Assembly (NCBI GenBank): GCA_001818835.1
Contig: MHKL01000011.1
Location: 1-5,505 of the forward strand
DNA from: Candidatus Komeilibacteria bacterium RIFCSPLOWO2_01_FULL_45_10
Lineage (GTDB): Bacteria; Patescibacteriota; Patescibacteriia; UBA1558; UBA10009
DNA: 5,505 nucleotides
Direction: 5' to 3'
The notes beneath the pieces are model-generated. The model worked only from the letters and a program-made list of their open reading frames with translations, was not told the DNA's origin and ran no database searches. Of the stretch, positions 1 through 5,475 are shown piece after piece (position 1 is the first letter of the stretch; each line of letters opens with the position of its first letter). Made by a program: the position numbers and the translations under genes.

Positions 1-1
1 C

Positions 2-856
2 AGCCCGGCTGACAAATTAAGAATCGTGACTGCCTGGCAGAAAAAAGGCGCCGTCGTAGCCATGACTGGCGACGGGGTCAATGACGCGCCGGCTTTGAAA
101 CAGGCCGATGTGGGCATCGCTTTGGGTTCCGGTACCGACGTGGCCAAAGAAACGGCCGATTTAATTATTTTAGATAACAGTTACGCCACCATCGTGGCCG
201 CCGTGGAAACCGGCCGGGTTATTTACGACAATATCAAAAAAGTCATTTTATATTTGATGTCTGACAGTTTTGTGGAAGTGCTGGTGGTTTTTGGCAGTTT
301 AATTTTTGGTTTGCCCCTGCCTCTTTTGCCCACTCAGATTTTATGGGTTAATTTGATTGACGACAGCGCTCCGGCCTTGGCTTTAACCTTAGATCCTGGA
401 GAAAAAGAGGTGATGAGCGAGCCGCCCCAAGAAAGAAATAAGCCGATTTTGGACAAGGAAAGGCGGATTTTAATCGGCGTCATCAGCGCGTCGAGCGCCG
501 GCTTTATCCTGGCGTCTTTTTATTATTTTTACGCGGTGATAGGCAATTTGGAACTGGCGCGGACCGTGGCCTTTACCGTTTTGGGGGTAAGTAGCCTGCT
601 TTACGTTTTCAGCTGCCGATCGCTCAGGCATTCTATTTTCAGGATTAATTTTTTAAAAAACCACTATTTGATCGGCGCCGTAGTTTTGGGATTTTTAATG
701 CAGCTGGCCGCAATTTATGTACCGTTTTTGCAAAAAGTTTTTAAAACCGTACCCTTGGGCCTTAAAGAATGGCTGGTTGTTTTGAGCGTTTGTTCGGTTA
801 TCATAATTATTATTGAATCCCTCAAACATTTTTTTATAGTCCATTCTAAGAAGTGA
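2..856 (+). CDS. P-type cation-transporting ATPase, C-terminal part (5' end outside window)
   Basis: The reading frame is open from the window edge (SPADKLRIV...), so the GTG at 26 is an internal codon. About 284 residues are visible, roughly the last third of a P-type ATPase, an ATP-driven ion pump of the cell membrane. The P-domain hinge motif TGDGVNDAP is at 65-91, followed by the typical [17 protein letters not shown] stretch. Membrane segments follow: M5 near 233-310, M6 near 335-385 ([15 protein letters not shown]) and about four more up to the C-terminus, ending with a short basic tail. The sequence resembles the type II (Ca2+-ATPase/SERCA-like) group. Against SERCA, by eye, E771 (275-277), N796 (350-352) and D800 (362-364) are kept, while N768 is Ser (266-268), T799 is Asp (359-361) and the M8 glutamate is absent. 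The transported ion is therefore not predictable. The phosphorylated Asp (DKTGT) lies upstream of the window. No terminator separates it from the next gene, so read-through is possible. Confidence 0.9.
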   Translation, partial: SPADKLRIVTAWQKKGAVVAMTGDGVNDAPALKQADVGIALGSGTDVAKETADLIILDNSYATIVAAVETGRVIYDNIKKVILYLMSDSFVEVLVVFGSLIFGLPLPLLPTQILWVNLIDDSAPALALTLDPGEKEVMSEPPQERNKPILDKERRILIGVISASSAGFILASFYYFYAVIGNLELARTVAFTVLGVSSLLYVFSCRSLRHSIFRINFLKNHYLIGAVVLGFLMQLAAIYVPFLQKVFKTVPLGLKEWLVVLSVCSVIIIIIESLKHFFIVHSKK

Positions 857-861
857 ATTTT

Positions 862-890
862 TTGCCAAAAAGGAAAAAATTTGCTACAAT
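862..890 (+). promoter_or_regulatory. sigma70-type promoter of the SIMPL gene
   Basis: A -35 box TTGCCA (862-867) and a -10 box TACAAT (885-890) are separated by exactly 17 bases. A TG one base before the -10 box (882-883) makes it an extended -10. Transcription would start near 896-898, giving a leader of about 30 bases before the ATG at 928. The promoter begins 5 bases after the ATPase stop codon. It also argues against the GTG at 853 as the start of the downstream gene, because that codon lies upstream of the promoter. Confidence 0.7.
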
Positions 891-927
891 TTACTTCCTT
901 AATTATTTAACAATTAACCCAATTAAT

Positions 928-1707
928 ATGGAAAACCAAATGGAATCAAGCTGCTGCCATGGCGGCTTTAGACCAAAGCATTGGCTGTTGCTGATTATCG
1001 CTTTAGGGGCGATTGCCTTGGGTGTTCTTTCCATTATCCGCGAAAGAATCGTTAATCCGCCGCAGTATCAGGTGACTTTTACGGGCCACGGCCGGGTGTT
1101 TGCCAAGCCGGACATTGCCCAGGCGACCCTGGGCGTTAGAACCGACCGCCGGCCAACGGCCGTTTTGGCAGTGACGGAAAATACCGAAAAAATGAACCAG
1201 GTCATTGCCAAAGTCAAAGAGCTGGGTATTGAGGATAAAGACATCAAAACTACGAGCTATAACCTTAGTCCCGAATACGATTATAATCAGGGTCAGGGCC
1301 GAAGCATTTTGGCCGGCTACAGCGTTTATCAGGAAGTGACTTTAAAAATCAGGAATCTTGACGACATCGGCAAAGTGATTGAAGCCACTACCACCGCGGG
1401 CGCCAATCAGGTGGGTAACATTGCTTTTACCATTGACGACACCGACGAGCTGAAAAAGCAGGCCCGGGCCGAAGCCATTGCCAAAGCTAAAGTCAGAGCC
1501 GAAGAAGTAACTCAAGCCACCGGCATCCGTTTAGGCAAGCTGGTTAATGTTTACGAAAATGACGGCTCAGTTCCGCTGCCTTATTATGATTACAGCTACG
1601 CCAAAATGGAAGGCCTGGGCATGGGCGGCGCCAGTCCGGCCCCAGCCATTCAGACCGGGGAAAACGAAGTGACGCTGGATGTGACGCTGGTGTATGAAGT
1701 TAAATGA
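928..1707 (+). CDS. Membrane-anchored SIMPL-domain (DUF541, YggE-like) protein
   Basis: A 259-aa protein of the SIMPL/DUF541 family, whose biochemical role is poorly defined; E. coli YggE is linked to oxidative stress. Residues 1-17 are a short leader containing Cys-Cys-His (9-11), 18-37 form one hydrophobic membrane anchor, and about 47-258 form the SIMPL domain. Recognisable family features are the opening strand VTFTGHGRVFAKPDIAQATLGV, the middle ILAGYSVYQEVTLKI, the helix KKQARAEAIAKAKVRAEEV, and the closing strand ENEVTLDVTLVYEVK. The domain probably sits outside the cytoplasm, tethered by the N-terminal helix; that is inference. The frame extends upstream to a GTG at 853, but ATG 928 is chosen because it lies downstream of the promoter at 862-890. 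ATG 940 is an in-frame alternative with a weak GGAA before it. No clear Shine-Dalgarno precedes 928. The gene is followed by an 11-bp repeat array and a terminator. Confidence 0.9.
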   Translation: MENQMESSCCHGGFRPKHWLLLIIALGAIALGVLSIIRERIVNPPQYQVTFTGHGRVFAKPDIAQATLGVRTDRRPTAVLAVTENTEKMNQVIAKVKELGIEDKDIKTTSYNLSPEYDYNQGQGRSILAGYSVYQEVTLKIRNLDDIGKVIEATTTAGANQVGNIAFTIDDTDELKKQARAEAIAKAKVRAEEVTQATGIRLGKLVNVYENDGSVPLPYYDYSYAKMEGLGMGGASPAPAIQTGENEVTLDVTLVYEVK

Positions 1708-1762
1708 CACTAATATATCGCTAATAGAACGCGAATGACTCACAAATAACTCGCGAATATAA
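1708..1762. repeat. Five degenerate 11-bp tandem repeats after the SIMPL stop codon
   Basis: Read in steps of 11 from the base after the TGA stop, the units are cactaatatat, cgctaatagaa, cgcgaatgact, cacaaataact and cgcgaatataa. Each begins C-[A/G]-C-N-A-A-T, with four freer bases after it. Five consecutive units keep the phase without any insertion or deletion, and the array ends 3 bases before the terminator stem. The function is unknown. The 11-bp period is close to one turn of the DNA helix, which would place the CGCGAAT-like cores on one face; this is inference. Confidence 0.6.
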
Positions 1763-1765
1763 GAT

Positions 1766-1799
1766 AAAACCCGTTTCTCATATTTGAGGCGGGTTTTTT
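1766..1799 (+). terminator. Rho-independent terminator after the SIMPL gene
   Basis: The outer stem AAAACCCG (1766-1773) pairs with CGGGTTTT (1790-1797). An inner stem CTCA (1777-1780) pairs with TGAG (1785-1788) around a TATT loop, with a small internal loop between the two stems. A run of six T (1794-1799) follows the GC part of the stem. It ends SIMPL transcription before the ppsA promoter, whose -35 box starts 3 bases later. Confidence 0.85.
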
Positions 1800-1801
1800 G
1801 T

Positions 1802-1830
1802 TTTCAATCATCGATAATTTGAGGTATAAT
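1802..1830 (+). promoter_or_regulatory. sigma70-type promoter of ppsA, predicted to give a leaderless mRNA
   Basis: A perfect -10 box TATAAT is at 1825-1830, with a weak -35 match TTTCAA at 1802-1807 at the preferred 17-base spacing. The ppsA ATG starts at 1839, 8 bases after the -10 box, which is where transcription itself should start. The only purine-rich stretch, GAGG at 1821-1824, is 14 bases from the ATG and partly upstream of the -10 box, so it cannot serve as a ribosome binding site. Confidence 0.7.
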
Positions 1831-1838
1831 GTATTCAT

Positions 1839-4232
1839 ATGAAAAATATTCTTTGGTTCAATCAGCTGACCATTAAAGACGTGGGCAAAGTGGGCGGCAA
1901 AAACGCCTCACTGGGCGAGCTGTACCAAAAATTGACGAAAAGGGGGATTAACGTTCCCAACGGTTTTAGCGTGACTGCTTTTGCCTATTATCAATTTTTA
2001 AAGAAAACCGGAGTAGATAAGAAGATTAAAAAAATTTTAAAGGGGCTTAATACCCATAACATCAGGGATTTGGCCCAAAGAGGCCAGGCCGTTCGCCAGA
2101 CGATTATTAAAGCGGAGTTTCCGGAAAAATTAAAAACCGAGATTGGCGCGGCTTACCAGCAACTGTCAAAGTCATACCAAAGACCGAATCTGGATGTGGC
2201 CGTCCGCTCCAGCGCCACGGCCGAGGATTTGCCGGATGCTTCTTTTGCCGGCCAGCAGGAATCGTATTTGAATATCAGGGGCGAAAATAATCTGCTGATT
2301 GCCGTTAAAAAATGCATGGCTTCGCTTTTTACGGACCGGGCCATTTCTTACCGCGTGGACAAGAAATATGACCATTTTAAAATCGGCCTTTCCGTGGGCA
2401 TCCAGAAAATGGTAAGGTCGGATTTGGCCAATGCGGGCGTGATGTTTTCCATTCACACGGAAACCGGCTTTAAAAACGCGGTCATCATTAATGCCGCTTA
2501 CGGCTTGGGAGAATACGTGGTCAAAGGCGCGGTAACGCCGGATGAATATCTGGTTTTTAAGCCGGCTTTAAAACAGGGCTTTAAATCAATTATTGGCAAA
2601 GAACTGGGCGATAAAACCATTAAGCTCGTTTATAGTTCAAAAGGCGCGGGTAATTTCACTCAAAAAGTAACCGTGCCTCTTCAAGACCGCCAACAATACG
2701 TTTTAACCGACAAAGAAATTCTGCAATTGGCCAAATGGGCCTGCTTAATTGAAGAGCATTACAAAAAGCCCATGGATATGGAGTGGGCCAAGGACGGCGC
2801 TGACGGCAAATTATACGTTGTCCAGGCCCGGCCCGAAACCGTGGAATCAAGGCAGAATCCCAATATCATTGAGGAGTATATCTTAACCAAAAAAGGCAAA
2901 GTGCTTTTAACCGGCGCATCCGTGGGCAGTAAAATCGGCCAGGGCAAAGCCAGGATCATTCCGGGCGTTTCCCAGCTGGCTCAATTTAAGCCGGGCGAAG
3001 TTTTGGTTGCCAAGATGACTGACCCGGACTGGGAGCCGATTATGAAAAAAGCCAGCGCCATCATTACCGATGCCGGCGGCCGCACCTGCCACGCCGCCAT
3101 TGTTTCCCGCGAACTGGGCATTCCTTGCGTGGTGGGGACTGGCAAAGCCACCCGGATTTTAAAAAACGGGCAACCAGTGACAATCAGCGGCGCGGCTGGC
3201 GAAGTTGGCTACGTTTATCATGGCCTAGTGCCGTTTAAAATCAAAAAAACGAATTTAAAAAACTTGAAGCGGCCGAAAAGGACCAAAGTGATGATGAACG
3301 TGGGCGATCCGGTAGCCGCTTTTGGCGAAAGCTTTATCCCTAATGACGGCGTGGGCCTGGCGCGGGAAGAGTTCATCATTTCCAACTTCATCAAGATTCA
3401 TCCTTTGGCCTTAATCAATTATCAAAAAATCAAGAAATCAAGAAAGCAAGAAAACAGTGAGGTGATTAGGCAGATTGACGAGCTGACCGCCGCTTACAAA
3501 AACAAAGTCCAGTTTTACGTTGACAAGCTGGCTTTTGGCATTGGCCGGGTTGCCGGCGCTTTCTGGCCCAAAGACGTGATTGTCCGCTTGTCCGATTTCA
3601 AGTCCAACGAATACGCCAATTTAATCGGCGGCAAGTTGTTTGAGCCCAAAGAAGACAACCCCATGCTGGGCTGGCGCGGGGCTTCCCGCTATTATGACCC
3701 CAAGTATCTAGCCGGATTTAAGTTGGAATGCCTGGTTTTCAAAAAAGCGCGTGAAGAAATCGGCCTGAAAAACATTAAAATCATGGTGCCGTTCTGCCGC
3801 ACGGTAGAAGAAGGCAAAAAAGTTTTGAAAATCATGGAGGAACACGGGTTAAAGCGCGGTAAAGACGGGCTGGAAGTTTACGTGATGTGCGAAATTCCTT
3901 CCAACGTCATTTTAGGCAAAGAATTTTCCCAAATTTTTGACGGCTTTTCCATCGGCTCAAACGACCTGACCCAATTAACTTTGGGCGTGGACCGCGATTC
4001 CGAGCTGGTGGCCCACGTTTATGACGAGCGCAACGAATCAGTCAAAAGTTTAATCAGGCAGATTATCAAAACCGCCCATCAGAACAAAAGAAAAGTGGGC
4101 ATTTGCGGCCAGGCGCCTTCGGATTTTTCGGACTTTGCCCAGTTTTTGGTGCGCGAGGGAATTGATTCCATTTCCCTTAATCCGGACACGGTGATTAAAA
4201 CCACGGTTAAAATTGCTGAGGCAGAGAAATAA
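1839..4232 (+). CDS. ppsA: Phosphoenolpyruvate synthase (pyruvate, water dikinase)
   Basis: A 797-aa protein, close to the usual length of about 790. It catalyses ATP + pyruvate + water to phosphoenolpyruvate + AMP + phosphate, the entry to gluconeogenesis from pyruvate, in the cytoplasm. Domain order is canonical. The N-terminal ATP-grasp/pyruvate-phosphate dikinase domain spans about 1-335, with VGGKNASLGEL at 18-28 and VRSSATAEDLPDASFAGQQ at 122-140. The swivelling phosphohistidine domain spans about 360-460, with GGRTCHAAIVSRELGIPCVVG at 413-433 and the phosphorylated His at 418. The PEP/pyruvate-binding barrel spans about 480-795, with NPMLGWRGASRY at 607-618, CEIPSNVI at 684-691, FDGFSIGSNDLTQLTLGVDRD at 700-720 and the catalytic Cys 756 in GICGQAPSD. 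All expected catalytic residues are present, so it should be active. A lysine-rich linker (468-483) joins the last two domains. The ATG at 1839 is chosen because it sits just after the -10 box and aligns with the usual start of the family. Confidence 0.97.
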   Translation: MKNILWFNQLTIKDVGKVGGKNASLGELYQKLTKRGINVPNGFSVTAFAYYQFLKKTGVDKKIKKILKGLNTHNIRDLAQRGQAVRQTIIKAEFPEKLKTEIGAAYQQLSKSYQRPNLDVAVRSSATAEDLPDASFAGQQESYLNIRGENNLLIAVKKCMASLFTDRAISYRVDKKYDHFKIGLSVGIQKMVRSDLANAGVMFSIHTETGFKNAVIINAAYGLGEYVVKGAVTPDEYLVFKPALKQGFKSIIGKELGDKTIKLVYSSKGAGNFTQKVTVPLQDRQQYVLTDKEILQLAKWACLIEEHYKKPMDMEWAKDGADGKLYVVQARPETVESRQNPNIIEEYILTKKGKVLLTGASVGSKIGQGKARIIPGVSQLAQFKPGEVLVAKMTDPDWEPIMKKASAIITDAGGRTCHAAIVSRELGIPCVVGTGKATRILKNGQPVTISGAAGEVGYVYHGLVPFKIKKTNLKNLKRPKRTKVMMNVGDPVAAFGESFIPNDGVGLAREEFIISNFIKIHPLALINYQKIKKSRKQENSEVIRQIDELTAAYKNKVQFYVDKLAFGIGRVAGAFWPKDVIVRLSDFKSNEYANLIGGKLFEPKEDNPMLGWRGASRYYDPKYLAGFKLECLVFKKAREEIGLKNIKIMVPFCRTVEEGKKVLKIMEEHGLKRGKDGLEVYVMCEIPSNVILGKEFSQIFDGFSIGSNDLTQLTLGVDRDSELVAHVYDERNESVKSLIRQIIKTAHQNKRKVGICGQAPSDFSDFAQFLVREGIDSISLNPDTVIKTTVKIAEAEK

Positions 4233-4377
4233 AAAAGGCCTTGCCCTTTGCCGTCATTCTGGAGGGAAGGAGCGCGAGCGACTGACCGATAGAATCCCAT
4301 TGAATAACGAGATCCTATCGCTTCCCCCGCCTTCAGCGGTGTCGCTCCAGGATGACAACAGGGGGCAAGGCCTTTTT
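4232..4377. terminator. ppsA terminator: 15-bp stem with a palindromic element in its loop
   Basis: AAAAAGGCCTTGCCC (4232-4246) pairs perfectly over 15 bp with GGGCAAGGCCTTTTT (4363-4377). An A-run on the left and a T-run on the right give it the form of a bidirectional rho-independent terminator. The left arm starts within the ppsA stop codon. The loop is 116 bases and holds a second palindrome (4253-4356), listed separately. A loop of this size is unusual, but the inner palindrome would bring the outer arms together in the RNA. Confidence 0.7.
4253..4356. repeat. Palindromic (REP/MITE-like) repeat element
   Basis: The ends GTCATTCTGGAG (4253-4264) and CTCCAGGATGAC (4345-4356) pair over 12 positions with one G-T wobble. 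Inside are GGGAAG (4264-4269) with CTTCCC (4321-4326), CGATAG (4287-4292) with CTATCG (4315-4320), and a small hairpin CCGC/GCGG (4327-4330/4336-4339). An alternative pairing joins GAGCGAC (4276-4282) to GTCGCTC (4341-4347). The termini resemble a family of GTCATTCTG-type palindromic repeats that I recall from many environmental bacterial genomes; this was not checked. No coding content is credible, and no clear target-site duplication is visible. Confidence 0.6.
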
Positions 4378-4380
4378 ACA

Positions 4381-4409
4381 TTGACAATTGATATGATTTT
4401 TGCTATTAT
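4381..4409 (+). promoter_or_regulatory. Strong sigma70-type promoter of the 96-aa gene
   Basis: A perfect -35 box TTGACA (4381-4386) and a -10 box TATTAT (4404-4409) are spaced by 17 bases. TG at 4401-4402 makes an extended -10. It begins 3 bases after the T-run of the preceding terminator, so the gene is its own transcription unit. Transcription would start near 4415-4417. Confidence 0.8.
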
Positions 4410-4410
4410 A

Positions 4411-4434
4411 AAAAAGCGTTCAATGACGCTTTTT
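4411..4434. promoter_or_regulatory. Inverted repeat over the transcription start, possible operator or attenuator
   Basis: AAAAAGCGT (4411-4419) is a perfect 9-bp inverted match to ACGCTTTTT (4426-4434) with a 6-base loop. It starts 1 base after the extended -10 region and covers the predicted +1 site, where an operator would block RNA polymerase. If transcription starts near 4416, the RNA would hold only a GCGU/ACGC stem followed by five U, a weak terminator-like hairpin. Which role applies cannot be told from sequence. Confidence 0.45.
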
Positions 4435-4470
4435 AATTGTTCGTTCAACCATCAAACCAAAGGTTCAAAT

Positions 4471-4475
4471 GGAGG
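4471..4475 (+). promoter_or_regulatory. Shine-Dalgarno sequence GGAGG of the 96-aa gene
   Basis: GGAGG lies 7 bases before the ATG at 4483, the ideal spacing. It fixes the start at 4483 rather than at the in-frame ATG 4423, which would lie almost at the 5' end of the transcript. It is the only canonical ribosome binding site in the window. Confidence 0.8.
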
Positions 4476-4482
4476 ACCAAGT

Positions 4483-4773
4483 ATGGAATTTCCTGTCTTG
4501 AGAAAAGTGCCCCCTGAAATGAGGTCGCAAGCCCAAGAGAGATTGGCTCTCAAAAGAGATCTGGGAGGAATTTTTCCCGGAGCCCACCGCATCCACGTTG
4601 GCTTGCCTGGCGATGCGGAACCAGTTTCTCCCAACGGCAACGGTCGCAAACCGGTTTATACCGCTTTAGTGTGGCCGTCTCATGGTCAAAGTCAACGCTT
4701 TCAGGCGGAGACCCCCGATGATTTACTGATTCTAGCGCACCATCAGGCACAGCTCACTCAAGACGGAAAGTGA
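4483..4773 (+). CDS. Hypothetical 96-aa protein, family not recognised
   Basis: I do not recognise this protein. It has no signal peptide, membrane segment, cysteine or known motif. Residues 1-27 are charged and may form a helix. The middle (28-75) is rich in Gly and Pro, with probable strands such as HRIHVGL (35-41) and PVYTALVW (57-64). The C-terminus (78-91, PDDLLILAHHQAQL) looks like an amphipathic helix. It has ten prolines and more Arg (7) than Lys (4), the reverse of the lysine-rich neighbours, which could mean a different origin. It is likely a real gene because it has a strong promoter, a perfect Shine-Dalgarno sequence and a strong terminator 11 bases after its stop. The frame stays open upstream through the palindromic repeat into the end of ppsA, but that extension is not coding. 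An alternative start at 4423 would give 116 aa. Confidence 0.7.
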   Translation: MEFPVLRKVPPEMRSQAQERLALKRDLGGIFPGAHRIHVGLPGDAEPVSPNGNGRKPVYTALVWPSHGQSQRFQAETPDDLLILAHHQAQLTQDGK

Positions 4774-4784
4774 ACCAATTCAAC

Positions 4785-4816
4785 CGACCGGCATCAAAAA
4801 TGCTGGTCGTTTTTTT
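4785..4816 (+). terminator. Rho-independent terminator of the 96-aa gene
   Basis: CGACCGGCAT (4785-4794) pairs with ATGCTGGTCG (4800-4809) over 10 bp, with one G-T wobble and a CAAAA loop. Seven T (4810-4816) follow directly. It begins 11 bases after the TGA stop and is a textbook intrinsic terminator. Confidence 0.92.
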
Positions 4817-4818
4817 AT

Positions 4819-4930
4819 CCCGCACCACTTTTGTTTTCTTAATAAACACGTTTAAAAATATGTAGGGACAGGTTTTAAACCTGTCCCTACGTTTTTATAC
4901 CAATGTTCTGTTAAACAAAAGCGGTGCAGG
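4819..4930. repeat. Imperfect long inverted repeat enclosing a central palindrome
   Basis: The arm 4819-4836 (CCCGCACCACTTTTGTTT) matches the reverse complement of 4913-4930 (CCTGCACCGCTTTTGTTT) at 16 of 18 positions. The arms are 76 bases apart and enclose the palindrome at 4862-4890 near their middle. The right arm ends 2 bases from the stop codon of the minus-strand MFS gene. The arrangement copies the nested layout downstream of ppsA. It may be a small non-autonomous mobile element or an old bidirectional terminator. Confidence 0.55.
4862..4890. terminator. Perfect 29-bp palindrome, probable bidirectional terminator between convergent genes
   Basis: GTAGGGACAGGTTT (4862-4875) pairs perfectly with AAACCTGTCCCTAC (4877-4890) around one central T. 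As RNA it would form an 11-14 bp hairpin. Five T follow on the plus strand (4892-4896), and five A precede it (4854-4858), which read as a T-run on the minus strand 3 bases after the stem. It is the best candidate terminator for the minus-strand MFS gene and a second one for the plus strand. The sequence resembles GTAGGG...CCCTAC palindromes I recall as dispersed repeats in other bacteria; this was not checked. Confidence 0.65.
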
Positions 4931-4932
4931 AT

Positions 4933-5475
4933 TTATTTTTTTAAGATCTGCGCCTGATGGAAAGTGGCAATAATTTGGATTGTCCCCATTAAAATAAACA
5001 GGGCTTGAAAGGAAATAAATTCCACAATCAAGCCGCCCAAAATAACGGCCAAACCGGCTAAAATCCGGGCTTCGCCGTCAGCCAGCCCCCAATGGTAGCC
5101 GGCGGCTTTATGGGGCGAGTATTGGGCGTACAAAGCGTACCAGGTGGGGTTGGCCAAGGCCACGGCCAGTCCCAAACCGATTTGCAGCATTAAAAGCTGG
5201 GCCGGGGAGGAAATCAGCAGATAACAAAAAGTCAGAACGGCGTTTAAGCCAAAGCCCAAGACCACGATTTTTTCTTTGCTGAATTTGTCGGAAATGTTGC
5301 CGACAACAATCACAAAAACGCCGGTTGACACCAGGTAAGCGGCCCAAGCCCAGGCAATATCCAGGATGTTGCCGCCGATTTTTTCGGCAAAGACGGCAAA
5401 TAAGGGCCCGAGCATGCCGTCGCCGAAATTCCAGAGGTTACTACTCCAGAGCAGGATTTTTCCCTTGCTGTTCAT
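4933..5475 (-). CDS. Half-size MFS (major facilitator superfamily) transporter, six membrane segments
   Basis: A 180-aa integral membrane protein. Six hydrophobic segments are visible at about 8-30, 41-60, 70-88, 93-115, 135-152 and 153-172. MFS motif A, normally in the loop after helix 2, appears as GNISDKFSKEK (59-69) with Gly 59 and Asp 63 in place. Ordinary MFS proteins have about 400 residues and 12 helices, so this is the N-terminal half alone. The ATG start, the complete six-helix set and a clean end (QILKK then TAA) argue against a truncation. I recall half-MFS proteins of this length and pattern (SNLWNFGDGMLGPLFAVFAEKIGG, WGLADGEA) as common in Patescibacteria; they would need to pair as dimers to form a pathway. 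The substrate is unknown. No Shine-Dalgarno is evident, and the start probably overlaps the end of an upstream gene beyond the window. It converges with the 96-aa gene. Confidence 0.88.
   Translation of the reverse strand: MNSKGKILLWSSNLWNFGDGMLGPLFAVFAEKIGGNILDIAWAWAAYLVSTGVFVIVVGNISDKFSKEKIVVLGFGLNAVLTFCYLLISSPAQLLMLQIGLGLAVALANPTWYALYAQYSPHKAAGYHWGLADGEARILAGLAVILGGLIVEFISFQALFILMGTIQIIATFHQAQILKK

Noticed and set aside
26..28. GTG at 26 as the start of the ATPase gene
   Set aside because: The frame is open to the window edge with family-conserved residues before it, and the N-terminal two thirds of the pump must lie upstream.
853..927. GTG start at 853 giving a 284-aa SIMPL protein that overlaps the ATPase stop
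   Set aside because: The first 25 codons include the promoter at 862-890 and AT-rich leader sequence; ATG 928 lies downstream of the transcription start and leaves a normal short N-terminus before the membrane helix.
1708..1762. CRISPR array
   Set aside because: Units of 11 bp with no spacers do not fit CRISPR repeats, and no cas gene is present.
2153..3092. Several open frames of 60-94 codons on the minus strand inside ppsA
   Set aside because: They are antisense shadows of a well-conserved gene, with no recognisable product or start signals.
4253..4356. Structured RNA or riboswitch in the repeat downstream of ppsA
   Set aside because: It lies after a stop codon and before a new promoter, and the pairing is explained by a palindromic repeat; no known riboswitch core was recognised.
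4213..4482. Extension of the 96-aa gene back to 4213, inside ppsA
   Set aside because: It would run through the ppsA end, terminator, palindromic repeat and a strong promoter. The Shine-Dalgarno at 4471 sets the start at 4483.
4079..4750. Minus-strand open frames across the palindromic repeat and the 96-aa gene
   Set aside because: They cross terminators and palindromes, overlap a plus-strand gene with full expression signals, and show no protein family features.
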